Positions 34,891 to 43,976 of a stretch of 64,000 nucleotides of DNA are shown in pieces; the first letter of the stretch is position 1; every line of letters starts with the position of its first letter. Origin of the DNA: Gluconacetobacter tumulicola (GTDB taxonomy: Bacteria > Pseudomonadota > Alphaproteobacteria > Acetobacterales > Acetobacteraceae); NCBI RefSeq assembly GCF_014174215.1, contig NZ_JABEQL010000009.1, forward strand, positions 62,001 to 126,000, in the 5' to 3' direction. The notes under the pieces are model-generated. The model ran no database searches and had not been told where the DNA came from. It worked only from the letters and a program-made list of their open reading frames with translations. The position numbers were made by a program, and so were the translations under genes.

Positions 34891-34894
34891 CCCT

Positions 34895-35965
34895 TCAGAA
34901 CGCGCCCTTCTGCTGAACGACACCATATGCCAAGCCGCCCAAAATCAGCGAAGATAACAGCGTCAGCGAAGCCGAATAGTAGTTCGAACTCGCAGCCAAG
35001 GCAGGGAAAGGCACATTTCCGGCACCGGGCATATCCAAAAGACCACTAGCGATTCCAACCGCATAGAAACCTAGTGGCGCATTATAGGGCGCAGTCATAC
35101 CACTACGCAGATCCACCCAGGCCGGCATTCCCCCCTCCCCCCAGGCATTCCAGTAGCGCATAAACCCGCTTCTTAAATCCGCGTCCAATAATCCGGCCCA
35201 TTGCAAATAAAGCGGCACACGCACTGCATCATAGGAGAAACGCGCCGGATGACCGCGGGCAATCGTGACGACTTCACTCGTCACCTGCATCCAATCCGGC
35301 GGCAGGTTCCAGCGCCCAAACCGCCCCTGCCGAAGCAGATCCAGCCCATCATGGATAACCCGCTGCCAGATATCATGATCATCCAGATCCGACGCAGCCA
35401 TCAACGAGGGCATGATATAATAAGAAGGGTTTATAACCACATGATTCGACGACGAAAATCCATAAAGCCCGGGCAGAAGCAGCATGCGATGCCCGACCGT
35501 GACCACGACCTGCGCCCGCAGCGCAGCATAGATCGCTCGAGCGGATTCGATCAGGTCGGAACGCCCCCAACGCCGGCCCGCCAACACCAGTGCCAGGGCG
35601 ATCAGCAGATCACCATCCGTGGCATTGTTCTGGTCCGGAACATGAGGCGAAGCATCAGGCAGATAATGCCATGCATGCAATGCATCATCCGGACGCTTCA
35701 AAGTCTGCTCAGTCCACACGAACATACGGTCGAAAGTGGCACGGTCGTCAAAGGCCTGAGCGAACAGCAGTCCATATCCCTGCCCTTCGCTGTGGGACTG
35801 CATACCATTGCCATTGTCAGTAACCCGGCCGTCCGATGCAACAAAGCGCTGACAATACAACGACCAGTCATCCGGCGTCGCTGCCCGGCCCGCACTGCCG
35901 AGAGGAAGACTCAGCCCACCGGCAATCGTCTGAAACAAGCGGCGCCGGACGAGGGAAAGGGTCAT
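34895..35965 (-). CDS. bcsZ: Endo-beta-1,4-glucanase, glycoside hydrolase family 8 (CMCax/BcsZ type)
   Basis: A secreted glucanase that trims mis-assembled cellulose and is needed for normal fibril assembly in Komagataeibacter. The signal peptide is short (LFQTIAGGLSLPLGSAGRAA). GH8 motifs are HSEGQGYG with the likely acid Glu60, and NNATDGDLLIAL with Asp117. At 356 aa it is slightly longer than CMCax; the end carries an unusual hydrophobic stretch (LTLLSSLILGGLAYGV) that could anchor it or form part of the fold. It precedes the core operon by 483 bp and so may have its own promoter. Confidence 0.92.
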   Translation of the reverse strand: MTLSLVRRRLFQTIAGGLSLPLGSAGRAATPDDWSLYCQRFVASDGRVTDNGNGMQSHSEGQGYGLLFAQAFDDRATFDRMFVWTEQTLKRPDDALHAWHYLPDASPHVPDQNNATDGDLLIALALVLAGRRWGRSDLIESARAIYAALRAQVVVTVGHRMLLLPGLYGFSSSNHVVINPSYYIMPSLMAASDLDDHDIWQRVIHDGLDLLRQGRFGRWNLPPDWMQVTSEVVTIARGHPARFSYDAVRVPLYLQWAGLLDADLRSGFMRYWNAWGEGGMPAWVDLRSGMTAPYNAPLGFYAVGIASGLLDMPGAGNVPFPALAASSNYYSASLTLLSSLILGGLAYGVVQQKGAF

Positions 35966-36145
35966 GTTTTGAGGCCATATGATCGCAGAATGACACGGTT
36001 AAGCTATATACAAACCTCGGCAGTGCCTACCCAACCCTGAAAGAGATTTTACAGTCCACGCCATAAAAGAAAATTTCCCGCGCGCCCGGGCCGCCTGCAC
36101 ACCATTCAAATAATGATAAAAAACACCGCCAGCGGCCAAACGATC

Positions 36146-37276
36146 TCACCGAATACGTGAAACCGCCGATACGATGAACAGTCCGAAAGCAATAAGCACA
36201 CTATTTCCCACCAACATTACGAGCTTACGCAGCCTCGTTTCGGGAGAGGCGCGCTTCTCATATACCAGCCCTACGCGCTCGATACAGACATAACTGAAAA
36301 AACTTGCAACCAGCGACAGGATCAGCACACCGGCCATCACCCATCCATGCACATAAAAAGCCGTTACATAATTAGCCAAAACAATAACCGGCCAATGCCA
36401 TAGATAGACGGAATAGGACATCACACCGAGCGGAGATAGAATTGGCAAGGCATGACGCGAGACCAAGGTCTGAGGCATGACGATTAACGCCGCGGTCGCC
36501 ACACAGGGCAATATCGACAGAGGAGATGGGCAAGCAAAGCTGATGGAATAGAATATCCCCGCCAGAACGATCGTCAGGCAAGCCGCGGCAGCGACCAGAT
36601 TTGCGACAAGGGAAGACAAACGCAACGGCGGCAAAAGCCAGATCATCGTTCCAAGCAGGAACTGCCACATCCGGTCGAAAATATTATAATATGCCGTTCC
36701 GCCCCCATGCAGATGCTCAGCCACGTCAAAAATGAGGGACAGAATAAAAATACCCACGATTGCCCAGCCACGATGCCTTACATATGGCAGGAAAAGCGCC
36801 ATCAGAAATATAATGGCGTAAAACTGCATCTCCAGCGACAAAGACCAGGTATGCAGGAACGGGTAAGCAATACTCTGCCCCTCAAAATACCCAACATGCC
36901 TGGCCGCAAAAATATTTGACAAATATACAAGCGCATAAGCGCCATTGAGCGCAATGTCAGCACGATCGCTAGGCAGAACCCACCACAACATTGCTGCAGA
37001 AACCACAACAATCATACCAAGCAGAGCGGGCAACAGGCGATAGACACGCCGGCAAATAAAATCGACAGGCCGAAAGGGCACCTGAAACAGGGCTGAACGC
37101 CCCATGAAATATCCAGAAATTACGATAAAAACGTCAACGCCGACAAAACCGCCGCGCAGCCATCCCGCATGAAACAGGACCACCAGCAAAACAGCCAGCC
37201 CACGTAGCCCATCGACGTCCCGTCGACGATCTACAGGAAAGAGAGCGGAAAAGACTGGCAGTATCCTGAAGTGCAC
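36146..37276 (-). CDS. Acyltransferase-3 family membrane protein (BcsY-like by context)
   Basis: A 376-residue multi-pass protein of the OafA/NodX acyltransferase-3 family. The hallmark R-x10-H pair is Arg25 and His36 in RGLAVLLVVLFHAG, followed by GGFVGVDVFIVISGYFMG. About ten hydrophobic helices are visible. Such proteins transfer acetyl or succinyl groups to extracytoplasmic polysaccharides. The start is a GTG at 37276, in a poor ribosome-binding context. Base composition is much lower in GC than the housekeeping genes, suggesting transfer. Its location ahead of the GH8 gene suggests it acylates cellulose, as proposed for BcsY, but it could serve another surface polymer. Confidence 0.78.
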   Translation of the reverse strand: MHFRILPVFSALFPVDRRRDVDGLRGLAVLLVVLFHAGWLRGGFVGVDVFIVISGYFMGRSALFQVPFRPVDFICRRVYRLLPALLGMIVVVSAAMLWWVLPSDRADIALNGAYALVYLSNIFAARHVGYFEGQSIAYPFLHTWSLSLEMQFYAIIFLMALFLPYVRHRGWAIVGIFILSLIFDVAEHLHGGGTAYYNIFDRMWQFLLGTMIWLLPPLRLSSLVANLVAAAACLTIVLAGIFYSISFACPSPLSILPCVATAALIVMPQTLVSRHALPILSPLGVMSYSVYLWHWPVIVLANYVTAFYVHGWVMAGVLILSLVASFFSYVCIERVGLVYEKRASPETRLRKLVMLVGNSVLIAFGLFIVSAVSRIR

Positions 37277-37381
37277 ATTCGCACCATGAGCGTGAGACTG
37301 TATTTATCAAGGATATTACAAATATCCAACAATAGGACCGGAGCCGGCCAGCAGCCCGATCTTATTTCTTTGCCATGAGAA

Positions 37382-37457
37382 TGGCGTCCCGTACGGGATT
37401 CGAACCCGTGTTACCGCCGTGAAAGGGCGGTGTCCTAGGCCTCTAGACGAACGGGAC
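37382..37457 (-). tRNA. tRNA-Glu (TTC)
   Basis: A 76-nt tRNA with encoded CCA. The acceptor stem GTCCCGT/ACGGGAC closes at 37457 and 37386, the anticodon arm CCGCC-CTTTCAC-GGCGG gives TTC, and the T arm is GGTTCGAATCC. Its 3' end points toward the cellulose locus. Confidence 0.95.
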
Positions 37458-37564
37458 GTTGGACGAGGCAGCTTCTATGACATCGCGAGAGGGGACGCAA
37501 CCCACCCGATACATGAAAATTGGCTTGCGGTGCTTTTTTTCCAAGATCGAAGCTTTTCAGGCGA

Positions 37565-37960
37565 TTACGGAGCGGGCGCGCCCTGCCCGGCGGCCGCATT
37601 CAGGACCAGGCGCGCGATGATTCGCCGATGCTGGACGTCCCACAGCAGCACCCGGTCCGGACCGCCCCCGGCCAGCGCGACTGCCAGCAGCCCCCCATCC
37701 TGCCGAACCATGCCGGTAACATGCGTGCCGGCAGGCTCGCCCAGCTCCAGTTCGCCATAATCGCCCGCCGGCAACGCCACCGGCTCGGCGGCAGGCCGTG
37801 CAATCGCCGCCGGCCGCGGATGCGCGATTCGATGGACCAGCACACCGACCAGCACCAGCGAGCCCGCCGCCAGCAGCACGCCCATGCCGATCACGGCCGC
37901 CAACAGCCCTCTGGAGACCGTCGGAGCAGATCCCGTCTCCCTCACGCCCTGTCCATTCAT
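37565..37960 (-). CDS. Small membrane-anchored protein (DUF6476-like)
   Basis: A 131-residue protein with one strong N-terminal membrane helix (GLLAAVIGMGVLLAAGSLVLV, about residues 18-38), then a Pro/Ala linker and a C-terminal domain of alternating short beta strands (GGLLAVALAGGGPDRVLLWD) ending IIARLVLN. Proteins of this layout (DUF6476) are found divergent from rluD in alphaproteobacteria; function is unknown. ATG 37960 is chosen because the longer frame to 38074 overlaps the rluD start and has no support. Confidence 0.6.
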   Translation of the reverse strand: MNGQGVRETGSAPTVSRGLLAAVIGMGVLLAAGSLVLVGVLVHRIAHPRPAAIARPAAEPVALPAGDYGELELGEPAGTHVTGMVRQDGGLLAVALAGGGPDRVLLWDVQHRRIIARLVLNAAAGQGAPAP

Positions 37961-38026
37961 GATTGTCCTGATCCATCCTGGCCCGGCATGATGTTCCGAC
38001 CGGGCGATTTCCGTTAAGAGCCGTAC

Positions 38027-38995
38027 ATGACCGACGACACGCCCCCCATCCGCCTCACCGCGACCGAAGAGCATGCCGGCCAGCGGACCGACCGCTTCCT
38101 TGCCGACGCGCTCGATACGCTGTCACGTTCGCGCGTCAAGGCCCTGATGGAGGCCGGCCACGTTCTGCGCGACGGCCAGATCCTGCGCGAGCCCGCCGAT
38201 CCGGTGCGGCCCGGCCTGTGTTATGAAATCAGGGTGCCCCCGGCAATCCCCGCCACACCCCAGGCCCAGAGCATTCCCTTCACCATCCTGTACGAGGATG
38301 CCCACCTGATCGTGCTCGACAAACCCGCCGGGCTGGTGGTCCATCCGGCACCTGGCAACGAGGATGGCACGCTGGTCAACGCCCTGCTGGCCCATTGCGG
38401 CGACAGCCTGACGGGAATCGGCGGTGAACGGCGGCCGGGCATCGTGCACCGACTGGACAAGGACACGTCGGGGGTCATGGTCGTCGCCAAGACCGAACAG
38501 GCCCACACGGCACTGTCCGACGCCTTCGCGACGCGCAATATCGACCGCACCTATCTTGCCCTGGCATGGGGATTGATGACCCCTGCCAGCGGCGGGTTCG
38601 AAGGCGCGATCGGCCGTGACAAGCGCGACCGCAAGCGCATGGCCGTGGTGACACATGGCGGCAAGGCGGCGCTGACACATTACCGCACCCTCGCCACCCA
38701 TCATGGCGGCCTCAGCCTGGTGGAATGCCGGCTGGCGACCGGCCGCACACATCAGATCCGCGTGCATTTCTCCCATGGCGGCCACCCGCTGGTCGGCGAT
38801 CCGGTCTATCTGCGCCGCATCCCCGCAGCCGCGCGCACCCTGCCGGACGACGCACGGCGCGCCGCGCTGGATTTCCCGCGCCAGGCCCTGCATGCTGCGC
38901 GGCTGGGCTTCACCCACCCGGGCACGGGCGAAGCGATGCTCTTCGAAACCGCCCCGCCTGACGATTTCAAGGCGCTTCTGGCAAAGATTGCTTAG
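38027..38995 (+). CDS. rluD: Ribosomal large subunit pseudouridine synthase, RluD type
   Basis: Modifies uridines of helix 69 in 23S rRNA. The 322-residue protein has an N-terminal S4 domain (TDRFLADALDTLSRSRVKAL) and the catalytic motif HRLDKDTSGVMV containing the Asp nucleophile. Downstream are the RTYLALAWG and RTHQIRVH motifs. It precedes rpoH in the same direction, the order seen in many alphaproteobacteria. Confidence 0.9.
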   Translation: MTDDTPPIRLTATEEHAGQRTDRFLADALDTLSRSRVKALMEAGHVLRDGQILREPADPVRPGLCYEIRVPPAIPATPQAQSIPFTILYEDAHLIVLDKPAGLVVHPAPGNEDGTLVNALLAHCGDSLTGIGGERRPGIVHRLDKDTSGVMVVAKTEQAHTALSDAFATRNIDRTYLALAWGLMTPASGGFEGAIGRDKRDRKRMAVVTHGGKAALTHYRTLATHHGGLSLVECRLATGRTHQIRVHFSHGGHPLVGDPVYLRRIPAAARTLPDDARRAALDFPRQALHAARLGFTHPGTGEAMLFETAPPDDFKALLAKIA

Positions 38996-39022
38996 TTTTA
39001 AGGCAATAATCGTGGAGCTTCC

Positions 39023-39051
39023 TTGACGCTCCCAGACCTGACCGATAGGCT
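39023..39051 (+). promoter_or_regulatory. Candidate promoter upstream of rpoH leader
   Basis: TTGACG at 39023-39028 and TAGGCT at 39046-39051 with 17-bp spacing. The -35 is good and the -10 weak. Transcripts would start near 39058, ahead of the structured leader. Confidence 0.35.
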
Positions 39052-39067
39052 CGAACAATACTCCAGC

Positions 39068-39157
39068 GGGTGACGCTACCGCCGGAATGGACGTCCCGTG
39101 GTGGCGCAGCCCTCTGAGGGGGTGCCCCGCGGGGACGTGAAGTCCATCCACGCGTCA
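39068..39157 (+). ncRNA. Structured rpoH leader or small RNA candidate
   Basis: A nested rod-like fold is visible: TGACGC (39071-39076) pairs with GCGTCA (39152-39157), TGGAC (39088-39092) with GTCCA (39142-39146), then GTCCCGTGG with the facing arm at 39127-39136 (one bulged G), and an inner hairpin 39106-39125 closing on a TGA loop. An asymmetric bubble separates the outer and inner stems. It sits 90 bp before the rpoH start. It may be an untranslated regulatory leader or an independent RNA; no family was recognised. Confidence 0.4.
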
Positions 39158-39245
39158 TACGGGCAGCCCATGCAACCCTCTCACCAGATGTGCCTTTAGG
39201 ACATCAGCGGGGCATGGCCTCCCTCAGGGAAAAGGAGTCCGACCA

Positions 39246-40133
39246 ATGGTCTCTTCCGTTCTCAATGTTGGTCCTGAGACCAACCTTTCAAGGTACCTCC
39301 AGGATATCCGCAAGTTTCCGATGCTCTCGCCGGAAGACGAGCAGCGTTTGTCGCGGAGCTGGCGGGACAAGGGCGACAGCAAGGCCGCGCATGCGCTGGT
39401 CACGTCGCACCTGCGGCTGGTCGCCAAGATCGCGATGGGATATCGCGGCTATGGCCTGCCGCTGGGCGAATTGATCAGCGAGGGCAATATTGGGATGATG
39501 CAGGCGGTCCGCCGCTTCGACCCCGATCGCGGCTTCCGGCTGGCAACCTATGCGATGTGGTGGATTCGCGCCGCTATCCAGGAATATATCCTGCATAGCT
39601 GGTCGCTGGTGAAGATGGGCACCACCGCCGCCCAGAAGAAGCTGTTCTTCAACCTGCGGCGCCTGAAAGGCCAGATGCAGGCCATCGATGATGGCGACCT
39701 GCAGCCCGAACAGGTGAACCAGATCGCCAAGTCGCTGGGCGTGCCGGAACAGGACGTCATCAACATGAACCGCCGCCTGTCGGCGCCCGATCACAGCCTG
39801 AACGCCCCGCTCCGCGCCGACAGCGAAGGCGAATGGCAGGACTGGCTGGTGGACGAGCACGACAACCAGGAAGAAACGCTGGCGGAAAGCGAGGAATTCA
39901 GCGGCCGCAAGGCCCTGCTGGACAACGCGCTGAAGACACTGAACGAGCGCGAGCGCCACATCCTGACCGAACGCCGGCTGAAGGACGAACCCTCGACGCT
40001 GGAAGATCTGTCGCACACCTACAACATCTCGCGCGAGCGGGTGCGACAGATCGAGGTCCGGGCCTTCGAGAAGGTCCAGGCCGCGATGAAGGCCGAAGTC
40101 GAGGCGCATCGCGGTGCCAGCATGGCCGACTGA
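39246..40133 (+). CDS. rpoH: Heat-shock sigma factor RpoH (sigma-32)
   Basis: Directs transcription of chaperone and protease genes. The 295-residue protein has region 2 (TSHLRLVAKIAMGYRGYGLP, RLATYAMWWIRAAIQEYILH), the RpoH box QKKLFFNLR at residues 130-138, and region 4 (TLNERERHILTERRL and the helix-turn-helix ISRERVRQIEVRA). An AAAGGAG ribosome binding site lies 8 bp before ATG. The 195-nt leader carries a stable structured element. It ends at a bidirectional terminator. Confidence 0.95.
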   Translation: MVSSVLNVGPETNLSRYLQDIRKFPMLSPEDEQRLSRSWRDKGDSKAAHALVTSHLRLVAKIAMGYRGYGLPLGELISEGNIGMMQAVRRFDPDRGFRLATYAMWWIRAAIQEYILHSWSLVKMGTTAAQKKLFFNLRRLKGQMQAIDDGDLQPEQVNQIAKSLGVPEQDVINMNRRLSAPDHSLNAPLRADSEGEWQDWLVDEHDNQEETLAESEEFSGRKALLDNALKTLNERERHILTERRLKDEPSTLEDLSHTYNISRERVRQIEVRAFEKVQAAMKAEVEAHRGASMAD

Positions 40134-40152
40134 CCGGCCATACGACCCAACG

Positions 40153-40188
40153 AAAAAAGGGCCGGACCATCAGGTCCGGCCCTTTTCA
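40153..40188. terminator. Bidirectional intrinsic terminator between rpoH and purA
   Basis: A perfect 14-bp stem (40155-40168 with 40173-40186) around a 4-nt loop, flanked by an A tract on the left and a T tract on the right, so it can stop transcripts from both convergent genes. Confidence 0.9.
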
Positions 40189-40196
40189 TATGGACC

Positions 40197-41486
40197 TCAG
40201 CCCTCGAACGGGTCGCGCATCAGGATGGTGTCGTCGCGCTCGGGGCTGGTGGAGAGCAACGTCACCGGCGCCTCGACCAGTTCCTCGATCCGACGGACAT
40301 ATTTGATCGCCTGCGCCGGCAGGTCGGCCCACGAGCGCGCGCCTCGGGTGCTGTCGGTCCAGCCTTCCATCGTCTCATAGACCGGCCTGACACGGGCCTG
40401 TGCCGCCGGGGCCGACGGAAAGCTGCGGATTTCCTTGCCGTCCAGTTCATAGCCGACGCAGACCTTGATCTCGGGCAGCCCGTCCAGCACGTCCAGCTTA
40501 GTCAGCGCCAGACCGTTGATGCCGCCAACGCGCACCGCACGGCGCACCAGCATGGCATCGAACCAGCCGCAACGGCGCGGACGCCCCGTCACCGTGCCGA
40601 ATTCATGCCCGCGCGTGCCCAAAGTACGCCCCATCTCGTCATGCAGCTCGCTGGGGAACGGCCCCTCGCCCACGCGGGTCGAATAGGCCTTGGCAATGCC
40701 CAGCACGAAACCGACGGTGCCCGGCCCGACACCGCTGCCGGTCGCCGCATTGGCCGCGATGGTGTTGGAGCTGGTCACGAACGGATAGGTCCCGTGATCG
40801 ACATCCAGCATGACGGCCTGCGCACCTTCGAACAGGATGCGGCGCCCGGCCCGGCGCGCGTCGTCCAGCAGGTCCCACACCGTGTCCATATAGGGCAGCA
40901 CGCGCGGGGCCAGCGCGTTCATATGCTCCAGCAGCTCCGCCTTGGTGAAGGTCGGCGCGCCCAGGCCGGCCAGCAGCGTGTTATGGTGCAGCAGCAGCTC
41001 GTCCAGCTTCCAGTCCAGCGTTTCGGGCTCGGCCAGATCGCACAGGCGGATGGCCCGGCGGGCCACCTTGTCCTCGTAGGCCGGGCCGATGCCACGGCCG
41101 GTGGTGCCGATCTTGCGGTCGCCGCGGGCTTCCTCGCGGGCGCGGTCGATCGCACCATGCACCGGCAGGATCAGCGGCACGTTCTCGGCAATCCGCAGGG
41201 TCTTCGGCGTCACCTCCAGCCCCTGCGCCGTCACGCGGTCGATTTCCTTCAGCAGGGCTTCGGGATCGACGACGACGCCATTGCCGATCACGCCCATCTT
41301 GCCACGGACCAGGCCGGAGGGCAGCAGCGACAGCTTGTAGGTCTGGTTACCGACCACCAGCGTATGGCCGGCATTGTGCCCACCCTGGAAACGGACGACG
41401 ATATCCGCGCGGCTGGCAAGCCAGTCGACGATCTTGCCCTTTCCCTCGTCACCCCACTGGGCGCCGATCACGGTGACGTTGGACAT
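40197..41486 (-). CDS. purA: Adenylosuccinate synthetase
   Basis: The first committed step from IMP to AMP, using GTP and aspartate. The 429-residue protein begins with [18 protein letters not shown], the GDEGKGK signature, and holds QGGHNAGHT and [14 protein letters not shown]. The C-terminal GTP-binding region is also present. It follows hisZ, 87 bp apart, the usual alphaproteobacterial order. Confidence 0.96.
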   Translation of the reverse strand: MSNVTVIGAQWGDEGKGKIVDWLASRADIVVRFQGGHNAGHTLVVGNQTYKLSLLPSGLVRGKMGVIGNGVVVDPEALLKEIDRVTAQGLEVTPKTLRIAENVPLILPVHGAIDRAREEARGDRKIGTTGRGIGPAYEDKVARRAIRLCDLAEPETLDWKLDELLLHHNTLLAGLGAPTFTKAELLEHMNALAPRVLPYMDTVWDLLDDARRAGRRILFEGAQAVMLDVDHGTYPFVTSSNTIAANAATGSGVGPGTVGFVLGIAKAYSTRVGEGPFPSELHDEMGRTLGTRGHEFGTVTGRPRRCGWFDAMLVRRAVRVGGINGLALTKLDVLDGLPEIKVCVGYELDGKEIRSFPSAPAAQARVRPVYETMEGWTDSTRGARSWADLPAQAIKYVRRIEELVEAPVTLLSTSPERDDTILMRDPFEG

Positions 41487-41573
41487 CAGAAGCTCCTCAG
41501 AAAAACGGTCCGGCCGGAACGCAGCACAAAAGGGGCGACACTGGCCGCCCAGCCGCCCGGCTTAACAGGCGCG

Positions 41574-42719
41574 TCAGTTCAGCGCCACCACTCCATCGCC
41601 GGCTACGATCATATCGCATTCCAGGCGCCTTGCCTCAGCCACGCTGTCCGCAACGGGCGCCAGCCCATCGACGGTCGCATATCCCTCGGTCCGCAGCCGT
41701 CTGCCCAGTGCGGGATCACTGCCCACGGGCAGGAACACGCGCACACGCCCTGCCCTGGCAGGCGCCGCACGCAGCAGGGCCTCGGGGCGCAGGGTCAAGC
41801 CGCAGGCCGGCTCGTCATTATTGGACACATAGCGCCCGCCACGGCCCAGCTCTTCATGCTGGCCACGGGCATACACTGTCACGCAGACGCCGGTATGATA
41901 GTGCAGGCCCCGGAATTCGACCGGATCGATGGTCACGCGAATGTCCGGCACCCGCGCCTTGATCGCGGCAAAGGTGGCGGCCAGACGTTCGCTCAGCACC
42001 CGCACCGGTTCGGGCAGGACCAGCCCGCCCAGGACCGAGAGTGCACGCTCGGCCGGTCCGGCCGCATGCAGCAATTCGGTCAGCACGGGCGCCAGCCCGC
42101 CGGCCAGCTTCGCCACCGCCGCCGCATCCTTGCGGTCCAGCGCGCGCATCAGCGCCTGCCGCTCGGCCGGGGTAAAGCCGACCTCCGCAATCAGCGCCGG
42201 CGCCAGCGGCGGCATCGTCAGGTCGAACGACACACCGGGCACCCCAAGCACCGCCAGCGCCTCGGCACCCAGCGCCACCACTTCGGCATCGGCTTCGGGC
42301 GTGTCGGGACCGATCAGCTCGATACCGGCCTGGGAAATCTGCCGGTCGCTCTCCCGCGCCCCGCCACTCGCCTGCACGCACAGCCCGGTATAGGACAGGC
42401 GCAGCGGGCGCGGCGCGTCGGCCAGCCGGGTCGCGGCAATGCGGGCGATCTGCGGCGTGATATCGGGGCGCAGCGCCATCATGCGCCGCGTGTCCGGGTC
42501 CATCAGACGGAACGCCTGCTCGGCCACCGCCGCCCCGGACCCGCTCAGCAGCGTGTCCTCGAATTCCAGCAAGGGCGGCTTCACCCGGCTGTAGCCGTGC
42601 GAGGCGAAGACCCGCATCAGGCTTTCCATGCCGGCGGCCTCGGCCTCGGCATCGGAAGGCAGCAGATCGACAAAGCCTGCGGGCAGCAGGGCGGGATTGG
42701 GAGGCGGATCGTCCGTCAT
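41574..42719 (-). CDS. hisZ: ATP phosphoribosyltransferase regulatory subunit HisZ
   Basis: A class II aminoacyl-tRNA-synthetase-like protein (381 aa) that, with short-form HisG, opens histidine synthesis. It has the HisRS-like N-terminus PAGFVDLLPSDAEAE, motif 2 area ALRPDITPQIARIAATRL, and GRGGRYV toward the end. It lacks the C-terminal anticodon-binding domain of HisRS. It sits upstream of purA. Confidence 0.9.
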   Translation of the reverse strand: MTDDPPPNPALLPAGFVDLLPSDAEAEAAGMESLMRVFASHGYSRVKPPLLEFEDTLLSGSGAAVAEQAFRLMDPDTRRMMALRPDITPQIARIAATRLADAPRPLRLSYTGLCVQASGGARESDRQISQAGIELIGPDTPEADAEVVALGAEALAVLGVPGVSFDLTMPPLAPALIAEVGFTPAERQALMRALDRKDAAAVAKLAGGLAPVLTELLHAAGPAERALSVLGGLVLPEPVRVLSERLAATFAAIKARVPDIRVTIDPVEFRGLHYHTGVCVTVYARGQHEELGRGGRYVSNNDEPACGLTLRPEALLRAAPARAGRVRVFLPVGSDPALGRRLRTEGYATVDGLAPVADSVAEARRLECDMIVAGDGVVALN

Positions 42720-42777
42720 GCGCGCGCCTATACCATCCTTGCGGTCATTCGTCAGCCCACGCGCGGGCAGGAACGTA

Positions 42778-43962
42778 TCAGGCGAACTCCGCGCGCACTT
42801 CGGATTCGGCCCAGTCCAGCCACGGCGTCAGCGCGCGCAGATCATCCGCCTCCACTGTCGCACCACCCCACAGCCGCAGGCCCGGCGGCGCATCGCGATA
42901 GCTACCGATATCCAGCGCCACGCCCTCCGCCTCCAGCAGACTGACGATCCGCTTGGCCGCCTTGGCCTGCGTCGCCGCATCCAGCGCCACGAACCAGGGC
43001 GCCACGATGGTCAGGCAGATCGCGGTGCTGGACCGTTCGGCCGGATCGGCGGCCAGGAACGCAGCCCAGCCGGAGCGCGCCACCCAGTCGGCCACCACCG
43101 CCAGATTGGCCTGGCTGCGGGCAATCAGGGCCGGCAGGCCACCGATCGCCTCGGCCCAGCGCAACCCGTCCAGCGCGTCCTCGACACAGAGCATGGAGGG
43201 CGTGTTGATCGTATCGCCCTTGAAAATACCCTCGATCAGTCGCCCCTTCGCCGTCAGGCGAAAGATCTTCGGCAGCGCGCGCGGCGCCGATGCCTCTTCC
43301 AGCCGGCGCACCGCACGCGGCGACAGGGCCAGCATGCCGTGCGCGGCCTCGCCGCCCAGCACCTTCTGCCAGGACCAGGTCACGACATCCAGCCGATCCC
43401 AGGGCAGATCCATCGCGAACGCAGCCGAGGTCGCGTCGCAGATCACCAGCCCGTCGCGCTCCGTGGGGATCGCTGCCCCGTCGGGAATGCGCACGCCCGA
43501 CGTCGTGCCATTCCACGCCAGCACCACGTCATGCGCCCAGTCGACCTGCGCCAGGTCCGGCAGACAGCCATAATCGGCCTTCAGCACCCGCGCGGCCGGC
43601 GCGTGCAACTGGTTGACGATATCGTCGGCCCAGGTCGCCGAAAAACTCTCGAACGCCAGCACGTCGACCGGGCGTTCGCCGACCAGCGACCACAACACCA
43701 TCTCCACCGCGCCGGTATCCGACGCCGGCACGATCCCCAGCTTCCAGTCTTCGGGCAGGCCCAGGATGGCACGCGAGCGGGTAATGACCTCGTTCAGCCG
43801 GGCCCGCCCTTCGGGCGCGCGATGCGAGCGACCCAGCAGCGCGCCGGACAGCACGTCCAGCGACCATCCCGGACGCTTGGCGCAAGGGCCGGAGGAAAAA
43901 CAGGGATTGGCGGGGCGCACGCCCGGCTTCGCGATCGCGTCGGGAGAGAGAGCAGACATCAT
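42778..43962 (-). CDS. serC: Phosphoserine aminotransferase
   Basis: A PLP enzyme making phosphoserine from 3-phosphohydroxypyruvate. The 394-residue protein begins near [17 protein letters not shown], characteristic of the alphaproteobacterial long form, and carries the PLP lysine region [19 protein letters not shown]. Start is at the double ATG 43962/43959, because the longer frame to 44082 runs through tRNA-Leu. The gene begins 14 bp after the encoded CCA of that tRNA, so both probably share a transcript. serA is not adjacent. Confidence 0.92.
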   Translation of the reverse strand: MMSALSPDAIAKPGVRPANPCFSSGPCAKRPGWSLDVLSGALLGRSHRAPEGRARLNEVITRSRAILGLPEDWKLGIVPASDTGAVEMVLWSLVGERPVDVLAFESFSATWADDIVNQLHAPAARVLKADYGCLPDLAQVDWAHDVVLAWNGTTSGVRIPDGAAIPTERDGLVICDATSAAFAMDLPWDRLDVVTWSWQKVLGGEAAHGMLALSPRAVRRLEEASAPRALPKIFRLTAKGRLIEGIFKGDTINTPSMLCVEDALDGLRWAEAIGGLPALIARSQANLAVVADWVARSGWAAFLAADPAERSSTAICLTIVAPWFVALDAATQAKAAKRIVSLLEAEGVALDIGSYRDAPPGLRLWGGATVEADDLRALTPWLDWAESEVRAEFA

Positions 43963-43976
43963 CCTGTCCGGAGAAA

